From Flavobacteriales bacterium UBA7382 (lineage in GTDB: Bacteria > Bacteroidota > Bacteroidia > Flavobacteriales_D > Sanyastnellaceae), in contig DKNS01000141.1 in assembly GCA_002469765.1 (NCBI GenBank), positions 1 to 7,319 on the forward strand: a stretch of DNA of 7,319 bases, given 5' to 3'. The position numbers were made by a program, and so were the translations under genes. The notes under the pieces were generated by a model that had not been told where the DNA came from, ran no database searches, and worked only from the letters and a program-made list of their open reading frames with translations. Shown here piece after piece: positions 5,780 to 7,319 of this stretch (position 1 is its first letter; each line of letters begins with the position of its first letter).

Positions 5780-6364
5780 TTAAGGTCGATTGGCGACGCC
5801 CCAAAATCCCAGTTGTTCAGGCACCAAGTTGTGCTTATCCATGAATTCCTGCTGGGTCAGCAACTCCAGGGCGGGGTCAGGCACAAATGCATTTGCCATC
5901 GCTCCGCCAGGTCCAAACATCGCTGGGTCAAGTGTTGTGAAGGAGGCGTTTCCGACGTGGTAAACGCATCCGTCTCCACAAGGCAGTTCTGCTTCTCGAC
6001 CTGGTGGCGGGAACGGCGCCGGCGGCTGCAGCTGCCCGGCGTCGTTTGACTGGGGAGCTGGCAAAGGCTCTTTGGCCTCAAACACCAACGCCACTCGCTC
6101 TCCGTTCCAGGGGAATACTTTGACGACGGTGTTGCCCAAGTGATAAGTCACCAGGGTCAGCGACAGGTCTTCTTTGTCTTCTGGCCATTCGGTGATGCGC
6201 ATCCTAGCCCCGTCGACGACGACCTCTGTTTTTCCAGCGAAATAGCCGTCCCCCTCTTGGGTCCACCCGTCGAACACCCAAACACCGGCCTGGCATTGGG
6301 CTTCCAATGAGAGGGCCGTGGTCAAACTTAGGGCAAGGAGGAGGCGGGGTGCGGAGCGGATCAT
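5780..6364 (-). CDS. Exported protein of unknown function
   Basis: I do not recognise the family. The product has 194 residues. Residues 1-22 look like a Sec signal peptide: MIRS, then a hydrophobic core LLLALSLTTALSL, with probable cleavage after LEA or nearby. There is no lipobox, although a cysteine (C24) falls close to the cleavage region. The mature part begins with a beta-rich stretch (about 28-98, including KTEVVVDGARMRITEW). A Pro/Gln-rich linker follows (about 100-122, PPAPFPPPG), then a pair of cysteines CGDGC (129-133) and a mostly polar end. The CxxxC pair could be a disulfide or a metal site; this is inference. The location is probably periplasm or outside. The start lies 4 bp after the E1 stop, so it is almost certainly co-transcribed with the dehydrogenase gene. 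The link to E1 function is unclear. Confidence 0.78.
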   Translation of the reverse strand: MIRSAPRLLLALSLTTALSLEAQCQAGVWVFDGWTQEGDGYFAGKTEVVVDGARMRITEWPEDKEDLSLTLVTYHLGNTVVKVFPWNGERVALVFEAKEPLPAPQSNDAGQLQPPAPFPPPGREAELPCGDGCVYHVGNASFTTLDPAMFGPGGAMANAFVPDPALELLTQQEFMDKHNLVPEQLGFWGVANRP

Positions 6365-6368
6365 GGTG

Positions 6369-7319
6369 TCACGTGTTCAACAACGATGCCAAGGCGGTTT
6401 TCACTTTTGGGGCGCTGGGCAACACGGCCGCTTCAAGGTTTTCGTTCAAAGGGATGGCAGGCAAATCCATGCTTCCCACCACCGCCGGAGCTGCATCCAA
6501 ATCTCGGAAGCAGCGGGTGGCGATGTGACCGGCCAGGGCTTGTGCAAAACTGTGCGCCACGGGTTCTTCAGTCAGCACCAAGCATCGGTTGGTCTGGGCG
6601 ACACTGGCCTCGATGGTGCTGTAGTCCACGGGCTGGATGGTCCGCAAGTCCAAGACTTCAACACGGCCTGGGAACGCCTGAGCGGCTTCCATGGCCCAAT
6701 GCACGCCTCGGCCGTAGGTGACCACGGTGGCGGTGCTGTCGTCGACGGCCAATTCTCGGTCGATGCCCAGGACCGTTCGGGCCTTGCCGAGGGGCACACG
6801 GTAGTTGCGGTCAGGCTCGACCACTTTGGCGGACTCAGTGCCGGGGATTTTGGACCAATAAAGGCCTTTGTGTTCCAGCACGACCACAGGATTGGGGTCC
6901 TCGTACGCCGCCTTGAGGAGGCCCTTGAGGTCGGCGCCGTTGGAGGGATAAGCCACCTTGATGCCACGGATGTTGGCCAACACGGATTCAATGCTAGAGC
7001 TGTGGTATGGGCCTCCGCTGCCGTACGCCCCAATGGGCACGCGAATCAGGCTGTGGATGGGCCACTGGCCGTTGCTCAAGAGGTAGCTCCGGCTCAGCTC
7101 TGTGAAAAGCTGATTCAGTCCAGGCCAGAGGTAGTCTGCGAATTGGACTTCCACAATGGGGCGGCAACCCGTGGCGCTCATGCCCGCGGTGGATCCGATG
7201 ATGAAGGCTTCTTGGATGGGGGTGTTGAAGACACGGTGGTCGCCAAACTTTTGGCCCAGCGTCGCGGCTTCTCGAAACACCCCGCCCAAGCGCGCACCGA
7301 CGTCCTGTCCGTAAAGCAA
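6369..7319 (-). CDS. 2-oxoacid dehydrogenase E1, beta half (5' part outside window)
   Basis: Thiamine-diphosphate enzyme that decarboxylates a 2-oxoacid and acylates the lipoyl group of an E2 partner. The 316 visible residues are the C-terminal part. The transketolase pyrimidine-binding domain starts at the edge with YGQDVGARLGGVF and carries NTPIQE, whose Glu (visible residue 38) corresponds to the ThDP-activating glutamate of E1 beta. It continues with VEVQFADY, PYHSSSIESV, YPSNGADLKGLL and LEHKGLYWSK. The C-terminal transketolase domain follows (VTYGRGVHW, DLRTIQPVD, LTEEPVAHSFAQALAG). These sequences resemble the fused alpha/beta E1 proteins common in Bacteroidota, so the alpha half probably lies beyond the right edge. 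The TTG at 7319 is an internal leucine codon, not the start. Substrate (branched-chain, pyruvate or other) cannot be settled. The exported-protein gene follows after 4 bp. Confidence 0.93.
   Translation of the reverse strand: MLYGQDVGARLGGVFREAATLGQKFGDHRVFNTPIQEAFIIGSTAGMSATGCRPIVEVQFADYLWPGLNQLFTELSRSYLLSNGQWPIHSLIRVPIGAYGSGGPYHSSSIESVLANIRGIKVAYPSNGADLKGLLKAAYEDPNPVVVLEHKGLYWSKIPGTESAKVVEPDRNYRVPLGKARTVLGIDRELAVDDSTATVVTYGRGVHWAMEAAQAFPGRVEVLDLRTIQPVDYSTIEASVAQTNRCLVLTEEPVAHSFAQALAGHIATRCFRDLDAAPAVVGSMDLPAIPLNENLEAAVLPSAPKVKTALASLLNT

Noticed and set aside
7317..7319. TTG as a start codon of the E1 protein
   Set aside because: The sequence begins inside the conserved LLYGQDVG motif, which is internal in E1 beta and fused E1 proteins; the gene continues beyond the edge.

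Overview
The window looks like an ordinary chromosomal housekeeping region from a member of the Bacteroidota (Bacteroidetes), by eye fairly GC-rich for that phylum. Four things point there: a C-minus L33 protein with the phylum's typical sequence followed by a DUF4295 protein of about 50 residues; the order rpmG - DUF4295 - ftsY - rimO; a Bacteroidota-type promoter (TTG, 20 bp, TAnnTTTG) upstream of rpmG; and the absence of a clear Shine-Dalgarno sequence before any start. A Flavobacteriales-like lineage is plausible, but the window alone does not establish it.

Left part (1-1174, minus strand): the N-terminal 391 residues of the DNA translocase FtsK. They comprise the four-helix membrane domain and the acidic, proline-rich linker, and the gene runs off the left edge just as the motor module begins. 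A 131-bp divergent intergenic region separates it from the plus-strand cluster.

Middle (1306-4661, plus strand): rpmG (ribosomal protein L33), a DUF4295 gene, ftsY (SRP receptor GTPase), rimO (ribosomal protein S12 methylthiotransferase) and queE (7-carboxy-7-deazaguanine synthase). The first two genes are 30 bp apart. A terminator-like hairpin with a six-T tract lies between DUF4295 and ftsY. ftsY, rimO and queE are linked by two ATGA stop/start overlaps, so they are very likely co-translated. The theme is the translation apparatus: ribosomal proteins, membrane targeting of ribosomes, S12 modification and synthesis of the tRNA queuosine precursor.

Right part (4645-7319, minus strand): read right to left, the C-terminal 316 residues of a thiamine-diphosphate 2-oxoacid dehydrogenase E1 (beta half, probably of the fused alpha/beta type), a small exported protein of unknown function starting only 4 bp later, a 94-bp gap rich in short dyads, and a flavin/[2Fe-2S] NAD(P)H oxidoreductase of the PaaE type. 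The last gene converges with queE and the two coding regions overlap by 17 bp.

I found no mobile element, CRISPR array, tRNA, rRNA or defence system, and nothing that clearly amounts to a new system. The points most worth a second look are the uncharacterised exported protein next to the E1 gene, the possible attenuator-like leader before ftsY, and the hairpin at the queE/reductase convergence.
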